NCBI GenBank assembly: GCA_038528235.1
Contig: JBCBEX010000038.1
Location: 1-36,543, forward strand
Length of the DNA stretch: 36,543 nucleotides
Source of the DNA: JBCBEX01 sp038528235
GTDB lineage: Bacteria > Bacteroidota > Rhodothermia > Rhodothermales > Rubricoccaceae
Direction: 5' to 3'
Shown: piece by piece, positions 16,107 to 24,712 of the stretch
Position numbering within the stretch: position 1 is the first letter of the stretch
How the letters are laid out: each line of letters opens with the position of its first letter
Program-made: the position numbers and the translations under genes
The notes under the pieces: model-generated
The model's database searches: none
The model's input: the letters and a program-made list of their open reading frames with translations, nothing else
Told to the model about the DNA's origin: nothing

Positions 16107-17021
16107 ATGTCACCGCTTCTCCTCCCCGACGCCCTCGACGGGGGCGCTGACGTAGCTGCGCTTCCGCTTGCACAGCTACCAGTCCTTCCACGCCCGCGCT
16201 CCGTCGTGCTGACCGCGCCCGACCACTTCGAGGTCGCCTACGTCATCAACCCCCACATGGCGGGCCATATCGGGACGGTGGACCGCGACCGGGCTCGCGC
16301 CCAGTGGGAGGCGCTGCGCACTACCTACGCCGAGCTCGGCATCGACGTGCACACGATCCCGGGACAGCCTGGACTGCCAGACATGGTGTTCTGCGCCAAC
16401 CAGGTCCTCCCCTATCAGCTTCCTGACGGTACCCGAGGCGCGATCCTCAGCCGGATGCACGCCGACGAGCGCAAGCCCGAGGTCAAACACTACGCCGACT
16501 TTTTCCGTGACCTCGGCTACGAGGTGCACGCGCTCGACCCAGACCTGCCCGGCGACTTCGAGGGCATGGGCGACGCGCTCTGGCACCCGGGGCGCTTCCT
16601 CCTCTGGGGCGGCTATGGCTACCGCACCGACCGCGCCGTCTACGAGCGGTTCGCGGCGAAGCTGGGCTTCCCCATCATCCCGCTCAAGCTAACCGACCCC
16701 GACTTCTATCACCTCGACACGTGCCTCTGTCCGCTCGACGAGCACACGGCACTCTTCTACCCTGGTGCGTTTGACGAGGAAGGCCGCGCCCTGATCGCCG
16801 CCCACTTTGAGCGGGCGCTTGCCGTGCCTGAATCTGAAGCCCGGGACCTCTTCGCATGCAACGCGCATAGCCCCGATGGCCAGCACGTCCTCATCCAGCG
16901 CGGGTGCACCGAAACCGTAACGATCCTACGCGAGCATGGCTACACGCCCGTCGAGCTTGACACCAGCGAGTTCCTCAAGGCAGGCGGCTCTGTCTTCTGC
17001 ATGAAGAACATGTTTTGGTAG
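16107..17021 (+). CDS. Amidinotransferase/dimethylargininase-family hydrolase
   Basis: This 304-residue protein belongs to the guanidino-group-modifying superfamily (arginine deiminase, DDAH, amidinotransferases), which attack guanidinium groups with a Cys/His pair. His202 in DFYHLDTCLCPLD and Cys298 in GGSVFCMKNMFW sit where the catalytic His and Cys are expected; MVFCANQVLPY and GEFEGMGDALWHP-like segments around residues 90-160 supply acidic substrate contacts. The C-terminal FCMKNMFW with the Cys seven from the end is typical of the DDAH branch. Whether it releases dimethylamine or citrulline, or acts on another guanidine, cannot be told from sequence. The GMC oxidoreductase gene follows on the same strand after 174 bases. 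Confidence 0.85.
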   Translation: MSPLLLPDALDGGADVAALPLAQLPVLPRPRSVVLTAPDHFEVAYVINPHMAGHIGTVDRDRARAQWEALRTTYAELGIDVHTIPGQPGLPDMVFCANQVLPYQLPDGTRGAILSRMHADERKPEVKHYADFFRDLGYEVHALDPDLPGDFEGMGDALWHPGRFLLWGGYGYRTDRAVYERFAAKLGFPIIPLKLTDPDFYHLDTCLCPLDEHTALFYPGAFDEEGRALIAAHFERALAVPESEARDLFACNAHSPDGQHVLIQRGCTETVTILREHGYTPVELDTSEFLKAGGSVFCMKNMFW

Positions 17022-17195
17022 GTGCGGCGGCAGCGCAGTGGGACGGTGTAGCGGTGTCCGCAGTATCCTGGTCCTCCTGGTCACCTCTCCGCTGGTGTGT
17101 ACCGCATCTTTTGTGTACGGCACCCTTGCTGCGCTTCGTCCCTCTCAGTACCACCGCAACACGGCCTTTCCGCCCCACCGCAACGCTCTCCTCAC

Positions 17196-18764
17196 ATGAC
17201 TGCCACGCACTCCGACGTCCTCATCATCGGTGCGGGGGTAGGCGGCGGCGCGCTCGCGTACGCCCTCGCTCCCACTGGTAAATCGATTCGCGTGCTGAAC
17301 CGCCGGGGGTCGCTCCCACGCGAGCGCGAAAATTGGGACCCGGTGAAGCTCTTCGTCGAGGGGCGCTACAAGTCCGACGAGCAGTGGGTCGACGGGCACA
17401 CCGGCGAGGACTTCCGACCGGGCATGTTCTACTGGCTCGGCGGCAACACGAAAGTCTATGGCTCGGCACTCTTGCGGCTGCGCCCCGAGGACTTCACCGC
17501 GATGCAGCACGAGGACGGCCTCTCGCCCGCGTGGCCGCTCTCGTACGACGACTACGCGCCTTACTACGACCAGGCCGAAGCGATTTACCACGTGCACGGG
17601 AGCCGCGGCTCAGACCCGTTCGAGCCCCCGGCAGGCGGTCCCTACCCCCACCCCGCCATCGCGCACGACCCGCGCATCGGCGAGGTCGCCGAGGGGCTCC
17701 GCACGGCCGGCTTGCAGCCGCTCGACCTTCCGATGGGCGTGAAGTTCAGCGAGGCCAACCCCGGCGGTGGCGAGTTCGTGCTCCGCGAAGTCTTCGGCGC
17801 GATGGGTCGCGCAGCGTTCGACGGCTATCCGGACATGCTGCACCTCAAGATGGACGCCGAGACAGCAACCGTCATCCCCGCCGCCGCCAACGACAACGTA
17901 GACCTCGTCACGGACGCGCTCGCCACGAAGGTGCTGACGAACGCCAGCGGCACGAAGGTCACCGGCATCGATGTGACGGTAGGAGGCGAGACCGTGCGCT
18001 ATACCGCCGACGTCTACGTGCTCGCAGCTGGGGCGATCCAGACACCTGCGCTGCTCTTTCGCTCAGCCAACAGCGCGCATCCCAACGGCCTCGCGAACAC
18101 GTCGGGGCGCGTCGGGCGGCACTTCATGCGGCACGTCACTTCGAAGTTTTATACCGTCGCGAGTCAGACGCCCAACCCCACGCGTTTCCAGAAAACGCTC
18201 GCCATCAACGATTTCTACTTCGGCGCGAAGGACGGGTCTGAGTTCGACACGATCCCGCTCGGGCACGTCCACCTGATGGGCAAGCACGCTGGGTGGCAGA
18301 TCAAGCAAGACCTCCCCGACGGCGCGTATTCGGACGAGGAATACGACCGCATTGCCGCGCACTCCGTCGACTGGTGGGTGCAGGGCGAGGACCTGCCGCT
18401 CTACGAAAACCGCGTCGACCTCACCGACGACGGGCGCATCCGGCTGCACTATACGTGGACGAACCGCGGCGCACACGGCAAGCTCATGGACCTCCTCGAA
18501 GCGGCGCTGCGCAAGCAGGGCTTCGACGAATTCTACCGCGTCCCGATGCCGCTCGGTGTGGTGAACCACCAGTGCGGCACCTGCCGCATGAGCGCCGCCC
18601 CGACCGACGGCGTCGTGGACGTGTTCGGACGCACGCACGATGTCGCAAACCTGTTCATCGCCGACGCCAGCTTCTTCCCGTCGTCCGGCGCCACGAACCC
18701 GACGCTCACCATCGCCGCGCACGCGCTGCGGATCGCCGACTATCTGACCGGCGAGGTGCTATAG
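17196..18764 (+). CDS. GMC-family FAD oxidoreductase
   Basis: It encodes 522 residues from the ATG at 17196; a longer frame upstream lacks family features. The N-terminal Rossmann loop VLIIGAGVGGGALAYALA binds FAD. Typical GMC blocks follow: the WLGGNTKVYGSALLRLRPED segment near 77-96, YVLAAGAIQTPALLFRSAN near 271-289, the catalytic region VNHQCGTCRMS with its His, and the end LFIADASFFPSSGATNPTLT. The family oxidises alcohols, sugars or sterols; the substrate is unknown here. No signal peptide is seen, so it is cytoplasmic or exported by another partner. It is convergent with rraA, 20 bases apart. Downstream of the amidinotransferase-like gene it may be co-transcribed with it. Confidence 0.92.
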   Translation: MTATHSDVLIIGAGVGGGALAYALAPTGKSIRVLNRRGSLPRERENWDPVKLFVEGRYKSDEQWVDGHTGEDFRPGMFYWLGGNTKVYGSALLRLRPEDFTAMQHEDGLSPAWPLSYDDYAPYYDQAEAIYHVHGSRGSDPFEPPAGGPYPHPAIAHDPRIGEVAEGLRTAGLQPLDLPMGVKFSEANPGGGEFVLREVFGAMGRAAFDGYPDMLHLKMDAETATVIPAAANDNVDLVTDALATKVLTNASGTKVTGIDVTVGGETVRYTADVYVLAAGAIQTPALLFRSANSAHPNGLANTSGRVGRHFMRHVTSKFYTVASQTPNPTRFQKTLAINDFYFGAKDGSEFDTIPLGHVHLMGKHAGWQIKQDLPDGAYSDEEYDRIAAHSVDWWVQGEDLPLYENRVDLTDDGRIRLHYTWTNRGAHGKLMDLLEAALRKQGFDEFYRVPMPLGVVNHQCGTCRMSAAPTDGVVDVFGRTHDVANLFIADASFFPSSGATNPTLTIAAHALRIADYLTGEVL

Positions 18765-18784
18765 TCAGCTCGTTTGCGCTTGGC

Positions 18785-19285
18785 TTAGCCCACTCCGTGT
18801 TCGATGCTGGGCGCCGTCGGACCCACGACGATGCCATCGCCGTCGGCCACGAGGTAGGCGCCGGGCTTGAAGGTGACACCCGCAAAGGTGACGGGGATGC
18901 CCGCCTGCCCCTCGCCGCGCTTACGGCTCTTGCGCGGGTGCGTCCCCAAGGCCTTCACCCCAATCTCGACTTCGGCGATCTCGTGGCGGTCGCGGATCGC
19001 GCCGAAGATCACGAGGCCGGCCCAACCGTGGTCCCGGGCGAGCACTGCCACGTTGCCCCCGCAGAGGGCACATCGCCGCGAGCCCCCGCCGTCCACCACC
19101 AGGACGCGGCCCCGGCCGGGCTGCCCGAGCGCCTGCTTGACCAGCACGTTGTCTTCGAACACCTTCACCGTCTCGATGGCACCGTGGAACGCGACCACGC
19201 TGCCAAAATCCTGAAAGTGTAGGCCGACGGCGTCCCAGTCGGGGTGCTGATCGAGGACGTCGGCCGAGTAGAGCGTGCCGGGCAT
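18785..19285 (-). CDS. rraA: RraA-family protein (HMG/CHA aldolase or RNase E inhibitor-like)
   Basis: The product of 166 residues matches the RraA family length. Conserved motifs are VDGGGSRRCALCGGNVAVLA (about residues 64-83) and the AGLVIFGAIRDRHEIAE block, with Arg and Asp of the metal/substrate site. Members act either as 4-hydroxy-4-methyl-2-oxoglutarate/4-carboxy-4-hydroxy-2-oxoadipate aldolases or as inhibitors of RNase E; sequence alone cannot separate these, though the intact Asp after GAIR favours the metal site. It is divergent from the outer-membrane barrel gene at 19376, with a 90-base spacer, and convergent with the GMC gene. Confidence 0.9.
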   Translation of the reverse strand: MPGTLYSADVLDQHPDWDAVGLHFQDFGSVVAFHGAIETVKVFEDNVLVKQALGQPGRGRVLVVDGGGSRRCALCGGNVAVLARDHGWAGLVIFGAIRDRHEIAEVEIGVKALGTHPRKSRKRGEGQAGIPVTFAGVTFKPGAYLVADGDGIVVGPTAPSIEHGVG

Positions 19286-19375
19286 GTTGAGCGCTTAGCG
19301 TTGACGAGCGAGGGCGACGCCGGAGGATACACACCGCCTGGCGTCCGTAGCTTGGCGCGCCTCCTCTGCCCTCCG

Positions 19376-20746
19376 ATGCGCCCCGTCACCCTCGCCCTGC
19401 TCTTCGTCTTCGCTGCGACGGCCGCCGTCGAGGCGCAGCCGCTCACCTTCGGGCACGCCGCCGACCCGTGGGAGGCCCCTCAGCGCCGCGGCTTCGGCCC
19501 GATGCAACAGAGCGAGGTCTCGCTCTTCGCGGGCCCCTCGTTCATCGACGACCGCTGGCGCGCCTTCGGCGGCTTCGAAACCCGGCTCGTCACGGGGCGG
19601 CTGGGGCTGAGCGTGTTCGTGCCAGGCCGGACGGGCGTCTCAGGTGTCTACGAGGAGGACTACGACGAAGCCTACGACGCCCTCCGCCGGCTCCTTCACC
19701 TACGCCTCAACCCGACTCCCGAGTCGCCACTCTACCTACGCCTCGGCCCGCTCGAATTCCTCCGCCTCGGCACGGGCCACCTCGTGGATGGCTTTAGCAC
19801 CTTGTCCGCCTGGGAGGAACGGACCGTAGGCGTGGAGGCCGCGGCTCGACTTGGCACAATCTCACTGGCAGGCTTTTTGGAAGACGTACGCGTCGATGGC
19901 TTGGTTGGCGGCCAGGTTACGGCAACGCCGCTTCGGCGCCTCTCGGGGCCGCTTCGTCAAACGCGGCTTACTGTGGAGGGTACGTATGACCTCGCAATCG
20001 CCGACCTGCGTGCGAGGTCGCCTGCAGACAGCATCGCGCTCCCGCTTGCACTGGGCGCATCGCTTCAACTACCGCTTCGGGGCGAGGTGTTCACGATAGG
20101 TCCGTATGCAAGCGGTGCCTATCAGTGGGATCGCGGAGGAAGCGCCGAGGTCGGCATTGAGGCTTCCGCGGTTCGCTTCGCCGACCTCGTCGATTTTGAC
20201 GCCCGGTTTGGGCTCTATGGCTTCGAGCGCGGAGTGCGCGTCACGCCTATCGCCGCGTTCTACACGCTGAGTCGCACCGGCACGATCGTCCAGGCCGATC
20301 CGTATTTCGCTTCGCCCGACCGCCCTCGTGTCTCCGCGAGCTATGCTACCGACTCCATCGAGGCCGGTGGTGGGTTCCTCTTCGACGTGCGCGTGCGGTT
20401 CGGGGAGAGCCTCCTCCTTGCGCAGACGGTGCGGCTCCCGGTAGACGGGCAGCCACTCGGAGCGCACCGACTGCGCGCCGCGTACGCAACCTCGCAAGGG
20501 CTGCGCTTCGTATTTGCCTTTGAGCGTGGCGGCGTACGCAAGCTCGGCGACGTGTTTCAGGGCTTCGACGCGGACCTTACGACCCTCCGGTTCGACGTGG
20601 ACTATCCGTTCACTAAGCGACTCGTTGCCCGCATGCGAGCCCGCTATGGCTTCCGCCAGTTGCCTGGCCGCATCGATGGCCTCCCCGCGACCTATCTCGT
20701 CGAGCGCCGGTTTGAGCCCACACTAGGCCTACGTTTTCGCTTCTAG
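19376..20746 (+). CDS. Predicted outer-membrane beta-barrel protein
   Basis: It has 456 residues. MRPVTLALLFVFAATAAVEAQ is a Sec signal peptide, and alternating hydrophobic/polar strands follow, including SEVSLFAGPSF, LRLNPTPESPLYLRLGPLEF, RLTVEGTYDLAI and the C-terminal FRFDVDYP and TLGLRFRF. The final Phe after an aromatic strand is the signature that outer-membrane proteins use for BAM insertion. No enzyme motif is visible. The open frame extends 44 codons upstream into non-coding sequence, so the ATG at 19376 is chosen. Its TAG shares the CTAG at 20743-20746 with the convergent histidine kinase gene. Possible relation to the kinase is not shown. A porin or transport role is a guess. Confidence 0.82.
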   Translation: MRPVTLALLFVFAATAAVEAQPLTFGHAADPWEAPQRRGFGPMQQSEVSLFAGPSFIDDRWRAFGGFETRLVTGRLGLSVFVPGRTGVSGVYEEDYDEAYDALRRLLHLRLNPTPESPLYLRLGPLEFLRLGTGHLVDGFSTLSAWEERTVGVEAAARLGTISLAGFLEDVRVDGLVGGQVTATPLRRLSGPLRQTRLTVEGTYDLAIADLRARSPADSIALPLALGASLQLPLRGEVFTIGPYASGAYQWDRGGSAEVGIEASAVRFADLVDFDARFGLYGFERGVRVTPIAAFYTLSRTGTIVQADPYFASPDRPRVSASYATDSIEAGGGFLFDVRVRFGESLLLAQTVRLPVDGQPLGAHRLRAAYATSQGLRFVFAFERGGVRKLGDVFQGFDADLTTLRFDVDYPFTKRLVARMRARYGFRQLPGRIDGLPATYLVERRFEPTLGLRFRF

Positions 20747-23700
20747 CTGACCATACCCACCCTGCGTGGTCGGCTGAGCACCTGTTCGAGCGTCGCACGG
20801 AGCTCCGTCTCACTCACCGTGCTGCTGACCGTGTCGATAGACGTGTTGAAGTTGTCGTACGCATGCCCGCCCTCAGATACCACGGCAAGAAGAGGTGGCA
20901 TCGCATGTTCTGCGGTGGCCTCGAGCGCGTCGTACATCCGTATGACGTCGGCGATGCTGCGCGCCTGAATGACCAGCACGTCATACGGGTAGAGGCGAAG
21001 GGCTCTTCGGGCGGCACTCCGTGAACGGACGGCACGCGTCAGACCCAGTTGGTTGAGACGGGCATGCACCTCCGACGCGTAGTGCGTTCGCCCTGCGACG
21101 TAGAGGAGCGACAGGTCGTCGTGTAGCGACACCGCTGCGACCGGCCGATCCTCCGCGGTGAGCGTGGCGCCTCGACGGTCGAAGCGCGGCCACGTCAGTG
21201 AAACCGACGTGCCTTGTCCTTGCTGGCTGCTGATCCGCATTGAACCGAGCATGCGCTTCATCAGCGCCGTGACGATGTAGAGCCCTAGGCCCGATCCCTC
21301 GTGGGAGCGATCCTGCCCTGATGAGGCTTGGGTGAACGCCTCCTTCAGGCGGTCGAGTTCTGCCGTGTCGAAACCGCAGCCCGTGTCGGTTACGCGCAGC
21401 AGAATGGTGTCCGGGTCGGCATCGAGGACCAGAGCCACCCCGCCTCGGTCAGTGAACTTGATGGCATTCATCAGCACGTGTTCGACGATCCGGCGAAAAG
21501 CCGTCGGATCGAGCACGGCGGGAACGACGATGTGCTCTGGGGAAAGTCGCAGATACAACCCTCGTTTCAACGCGAGCGGGGCTAGGCTATCCGTCACCGA
21601 CGCGACCAAGTCGGCTACGTCAACATCGGCAGGTTTGAGCGCAAACTGGTCCGCCTGTAGGTTTGCCACGTCCATCAGATCCGTGACCGTGCGTGTGAGC
21701 CGCTCCGAACCGGCGAGGATGGTCCGGGCAAAAGCGGCCCCGTCGGGATCGCGCCCGTCGAGATGGATGGACAAGAGTTCGGCGGATCCGAGCATCGCCG
21801 TCAGGGGCGTACGTAGCTCGTGGGACGCGTTCTGTAGCAGGTGCATTTTCAGCTGGTCTGCCTCCGCAAGCTGTTGGTTCGACGCTTCGAGGCGTTGATT
21901 CATCTGATCCAGCCGCTGCCGACGCATCCGCTCGATGTCCAACTCGCGCCGGTGGGCGCGCACCTGGAACGCTGTGATGCCCCAAAGAAGCACGGCACCC
22001 ACCATCCCATACAACGCGTAGGCACTCCAGGATCGATACCAAGGTGGGAGCACGCGGAATTGGTACTGCGCCTCTTCGCTCACCACGCCGTGGATGTTTC
22101 GTGCCCGCACCCGGAACACGTATCGCTTATTTTCGGGCAAGTTGGTGTAGCTCCGTATCGTCTCCGAGGTCCAGGCGCTCCAGTCCGTATCGAAGCCGTC
22201 TAGGCGATACTGATAAACGACTCGGTCCGGTGCGTTGTAGCTCGGCGCGGCGACCTCAACGCGCAGCTCTTCCCGAGAAAACGCAAGGACGGGTTGCTCG
22301 GCTACGCTTTGTTCTAAGGCAATGCGGCCATCGCCATGAGTTCCACCGAAGACGACGGTATTGCCCCGCGTCACACGGCGAAAGAGCGGCCGGTAGGGCG
22401 CATCGTAGCGCTTCGGCGCCGATGGGTCGTACCGCAGCAGTCCCTCCTCGGTCGCGAGCCACACGAAGCCACTGTCAGCGCTAATGTGGGAGATATGCAG
22501 GTCATCAAGTGGGAGATCTGGACGCTGCAGGCGCCGGTAGCCCGTAGGGGTTCGCTCGAGTAACAACAACTCCCTGCCTCGTACTACCCACAACACACCC
22601 TCAATCTCCGTCAAGAGCACGTACATCTCATCGTCGAGGTCAAGCACATTGTTGAGTGCTTCATCGGGGACGAAGCGTGGGCTTCCGTCGGGTTTAAGTT
22701 CAATCCGGTAGGCGCCTGCTTCACCTACGGCAGTAAATCTATCATCAATCTCTGTGTAGAATAACCGTCCCGGGGGCCGATCATCGGTTGACAGCACTCG
22801 AATTTCCGGAGCAAGCAAGCCAGCTTTGGGGTCTAGCAATAAGAGTTCACCATCGGCTAGCGTAACCCATAGGGTCTCACCCTGCTGTCCTACAGCAAAC
22901 ACTTCGCTCGATATACCCTCTACGCGTCCGAGCGCCCGTAGTGAACCTGGCGTAGTTTCCCGCATGAGTATTAATCCATCCTTGATCCCAGCGTATACGT
23001 AGCCAGGGTATCCCTGTATCTGGTGCAAGACATACGTTGGCTCGTCTAGAACCTGTAGCGGCAAAGCGCCAGAAACATCGAACACGCCAGCGTTGGTAGC
23101 TGCAACAAGTCGGCTGCCTACCTCGCTGAGCGCCCATGCTTGGCCCTGCTCTGTGAGGAGAGGCTCCCACTCTGTTTCACTATCGTACGCTCTGAAGACG
23201 CCCAACGCGGTTGTGGCGTACAACGCATCCGAATGGCGTACAACCTGCGTCGCGAGGCCTCGCAGTCCGTGCTCGGAGTCGAATCGACGAATGCTCGGTA
23301 GCACGTCAACGCGAAGAAGCCCGTTGTACAGTGCGGCCCACAACCCGCCCTGATGGTCGAATGCGAGATCAAGTACGAGGTCTTCCTGTGTTAGCGCAAT
23401 CTGATCGATCCATCCGCCATCCTGGTCAAGTAGTGCGATTCCCCCCCCGAAGGTTCCGATCGCATACACCTCTCCGTTCACAGTCGGCAGCGTGGCGAGG
23501 GCGTAAGGCCGATTTGCCTCAAAAAATGTGCGATCGCCGAAATCAAGCAACTCCATCCTATCGTTCTCGAGCCGGTAAAATTTCCCTTCTCGTGTTCCGA
23601 TGAGGAAGGCCCCGTCTGACTGCTTGTGCAGAGCGAAAAGTTGCATGGCAGACAGCTGATCTGTTCCTGCAACGTTCAGTAACCGACCGTCTTGCCACCG

Positions 23701-24258
23701 CTGCAAGGGGCGATCTCGGAGATGCACGTAGAGCGTATCTCCGATCGAATAGGTCCGGCTAATGGGTACATCTGGCTCGACGACCTCAAACTTGACACCA
23801 TCCCAGAAAAGGAGGTGGTTTCGCCCTTGAAACACTACGTTCTCTCCTAGGGCGAGAGTATTCCAGATGTCTCCGTAGTCTACGTCTGGAAGATGCGGTC
23901 TAAGACTCTCGTAGCGCAGTAGGCCCAGGGAATCGGGCACAAGCCAACCCATCTCGTTGATGCCACCAACGTAGAGCTGTCCTGCTTCGTTTGCCGCGAT
24001 AGAGCGAACTCTGAGGTTTGGAATCGAGAGCGTTCGCCAGTCCTGGCCATCGTAGAGGCCTAGACCGCTGTTGTTGCCAACGACGATCACTCCGCGCTGG
24101 TCCTGCAGTACTGCCCAGTTTTGGGGCTCAAGCCCTATATCCGGCGGATCGTACCGCTTTTCGAACAGCGGCTGCCCAAGAACTACATCCTGCCCCAGTA
24201 CGGACGGCGTTCCACAGACACCGACCGTCAGGGCGAGCAGAGAGATCAGACGAATCAT
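20743..24258 (-). CDS. Propeller/Y_Y_Y hybrid-type sensor histidine kinase with degenerate receiver
   Basis: This is 1171 residues. A signal peptide (about 1-22) precedes a periplasmic two-component propeller (about 23-665) and a Y_Y_Y domain (about 666-736), the layout of Bacteroidota polysaccharide or stress one-component systems. One TM (about 746-765) leads to the kinase core: H-box NASHELRTPL with His813, N-box near 933 (LMNAIKFTDRGG), G1 DTGCGFD near 963 and G2 GSGLGLYIV near 991. Residues about 1053-1171 look receiver-like, but the usual phospho-Asp strand reads YPYDVLVIQARS, with Ile/Gln in place of Asp and neighbours, so phosphotransfer there is unlikely. The output partner is unknown. 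It is divergent from the repeat peptide gene (136 bases apart) and overlaps the convergent barrel gene by 4 bases. Confidence 0.93.
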   Translation of the reverse strand: MIRLISLLALTVGVCGTPSVLGQDVVLGQPLFEKRYDPPDIGLEPQNWAVLQDQRGVIVVGNNSGLGLYDGQDWRTLSIPNLRVRSIAANEAGQLYVGGINEMGWLVPDSLGLLRYESLRPHLPDVDYGDIWNTLALGENVVFQGRNHLLFWDGVKFEVVEPDVPISRTYSIGDTLYVHLRDRPLQRWQDGRLLNVAGTDQLSAMQLFALHKQSDGAFLIGTREGKFYRLENDRMELLDFGDRTFFEANRPYALATLPTVNGEVYAIGTFGGGIALLDQDGGWIDQIALTQEDLVLDLAFDHQGGLWAALYNGLLRVDVLPSIRRFDSEHGLRGLATQVVRHSDALYATTALGVFRAYDSETEWEPLLTEQGQAWALSEVGSRLVAATNAGVFDVSGALPLQVLDEPTYVLHQIQGYPGYVYAGIKDGLILMRETTPGSLRALGRVEGISSEVFAVGQQGETLWVTLADGELLLLDPKAGLLAPEIRVLSTDDRPPGRLFYTEIDDRFTAVGEAGAYRIELKPDGSPRFVPDEALNNVLDLDDEMYVLLTEIEGVLWVVRGRELLLLERTPTGYRRLQRPDLPLDDLHISHISADSGFVWLATEEGLLRYDPSAPKRYDAPYRPLFRRVTRGNTVVFGGTHGDGRIALEQSVAEQPVLAFSREELRVEVAAPSYNAPDRVVYQYRLDGFDTDWSAWTSETIRSYTNLPENKRYVFRVRARNIHGVVSEEAQYQFRVLPPWYRSWSAYALYGMVGAVLLWGITAFQVRAHRRELDIERMRRQRLDQMNQRLEASNQQLAEADQLKMHLLQNASHELRTPLTAMLGSAELLSIHLDGRDPDGAAFARTILAGSERLTRTVTDLMDVANLQADQFALKPADVDVADLVASVTDSLAPLALKRGLYLRLSPEHIVVPAVLDPTAFRRIVEHVLMNAIKFTDRGGVALVLDADPDTILLRVTDTGCGFDTAELDRLKEAFTQASSGQDRSHEGSGLGLYIVTALMKRMLGSMRISSQQGQGTSVSLTWPRFDRRGATLTAEDRPVAAVSLHDDLSLLYVAGRTHYASEVHARLNQLGLTRAVRSRSAARRALRLYPYDVLVIQARSIADVIRMYDALEATAEHAMPPLLAVVSEGGHAYDNFNTSIDTVSSTVSETELRATLEQVLSRPRRVGMVS

Positions 24259-24394
24259 TTTTGGGCCAAGACGAGACTGAGGTGCGTGTCAGCAAGTCAC
24301 ATTCCTTTCTCTTCTCCTGGGTGGAAATTTGAAACTTTCCATTATCGAACACTATTCAGTCTATCCACTCTCTCCACCACCTATCTCTCGTAGC
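24259..24394. promoter_or_regulatory. Divergent promoter gap between kinase and repeat peptide
   Basis: The 136 bases hold both promoters. A TTTG at 24328-24331 followed about 21 bases later by TATTCAG (24353-24359) resembles, weakly, the Bacteroidota -33/-7 pair for the peptide gene. The region is more AT-rich than its surroundings. No clear operator repeat was found. Confidence 0.3.
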
Positions 24395-24622
24395 ATGAAG
24401 ACTACCATCCAGGTACTCTCGCTCGGGTGCGCTCTTGCAGCCATGCTGTTCGTTGGCGAGAAGCAGAGCAACAACCGTCCCGGCGAAGTCGACGACGGCA
24501 TCGCGCTCCTCGGCGAGAAGCAGAGCAACAACCGTCCCGGCGAAGTCGACGACGGCATCGCGCTCCTCGGCGAGAAGCAGAGCAACAACCGTCCCGGCGA
24601 AGTCGACGACGGCATCGCCTAG
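24395..24622 (+). CDS. Small exported peptide of three identical 19-residue repeats
   Basis: This 75-residue product starts MKTTIQVLSLGCALAAMLFV, a short basic start and a hydrophobic core that fits a signal peptide or a TM anchor. The rest is GEKQSNNRPGEVDDGIALL repeated: two full copies and a third ending at GIA. The repeats are identical also at DNA level (57-base period). The repeat is polar, with Lys, Arg and four acidic residues, and lacks Cys. A strong terminator follows 20 bases after the stop. It is divergent from the sensor kinase gene, so co-regulation is plausible. A precursor of processed peptides, a short adhesin-like surface peptide, or a non-coding repeat that happens to be open are all possible. 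No family is recognised. Confidence 0.65.
   Translation: MKTTIQVLSLGCALAAMLFVGEKQSNNRPGEVDDGIALLGEKQSNNRPGEVDDGIALLGEKQSNNRPGEVDDGIA
24455..24618 (+). repeat. Three perfect 57-base direct repeats
   Basis: Copies begin at 24455, 24512 and 24569; the third is identical for 50 bases. There are no spacers, so this is not CRISPR. The unit is a multiple of three and keeps the reading frame. Identity, including third codon positions, implies recent expansion by recombination or slippage. Confidence 0.98.
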
Positions 24623-24642
24623 CGAACGCCTAGTACCATCAG

Positions 24643-24686
24643 CATCGAGGCCGGCCCCCGTAGTGGAGGCCGGCCTCGATGTTTAT
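24643..24686 (+). terminator. Strong intrinsic terminator of the repeat peptide gene
   Basis: CATCGAGGCCGGCC (24643-24656) pairs perfectly with GGCCGGCCTCGATG (24668-24681) around an 11-base loop, and TTTAT follows. On the minus strand there is no T-run, so it serves the plus-strand gene, though it may also stall transcription from nadA. Confidence 0.9.
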
Positions 24687-24712
24687 ACCAGCTTCGCCTT
24701 GTAGCAGTGAAC

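Noticed and set aside
17096..17124. Two TGTGTAC(C/G)GCA repeats spaced 16 bases upstream of the GMC gene
   Set aside because: Too short and imperfect to argue for a regulator; listed only as a possible site.
24455..24618. Three repeats considered as a CRISPR array
   Set aside because: The repeats abut with no spacers and form one open reading frame with a signal-like start.
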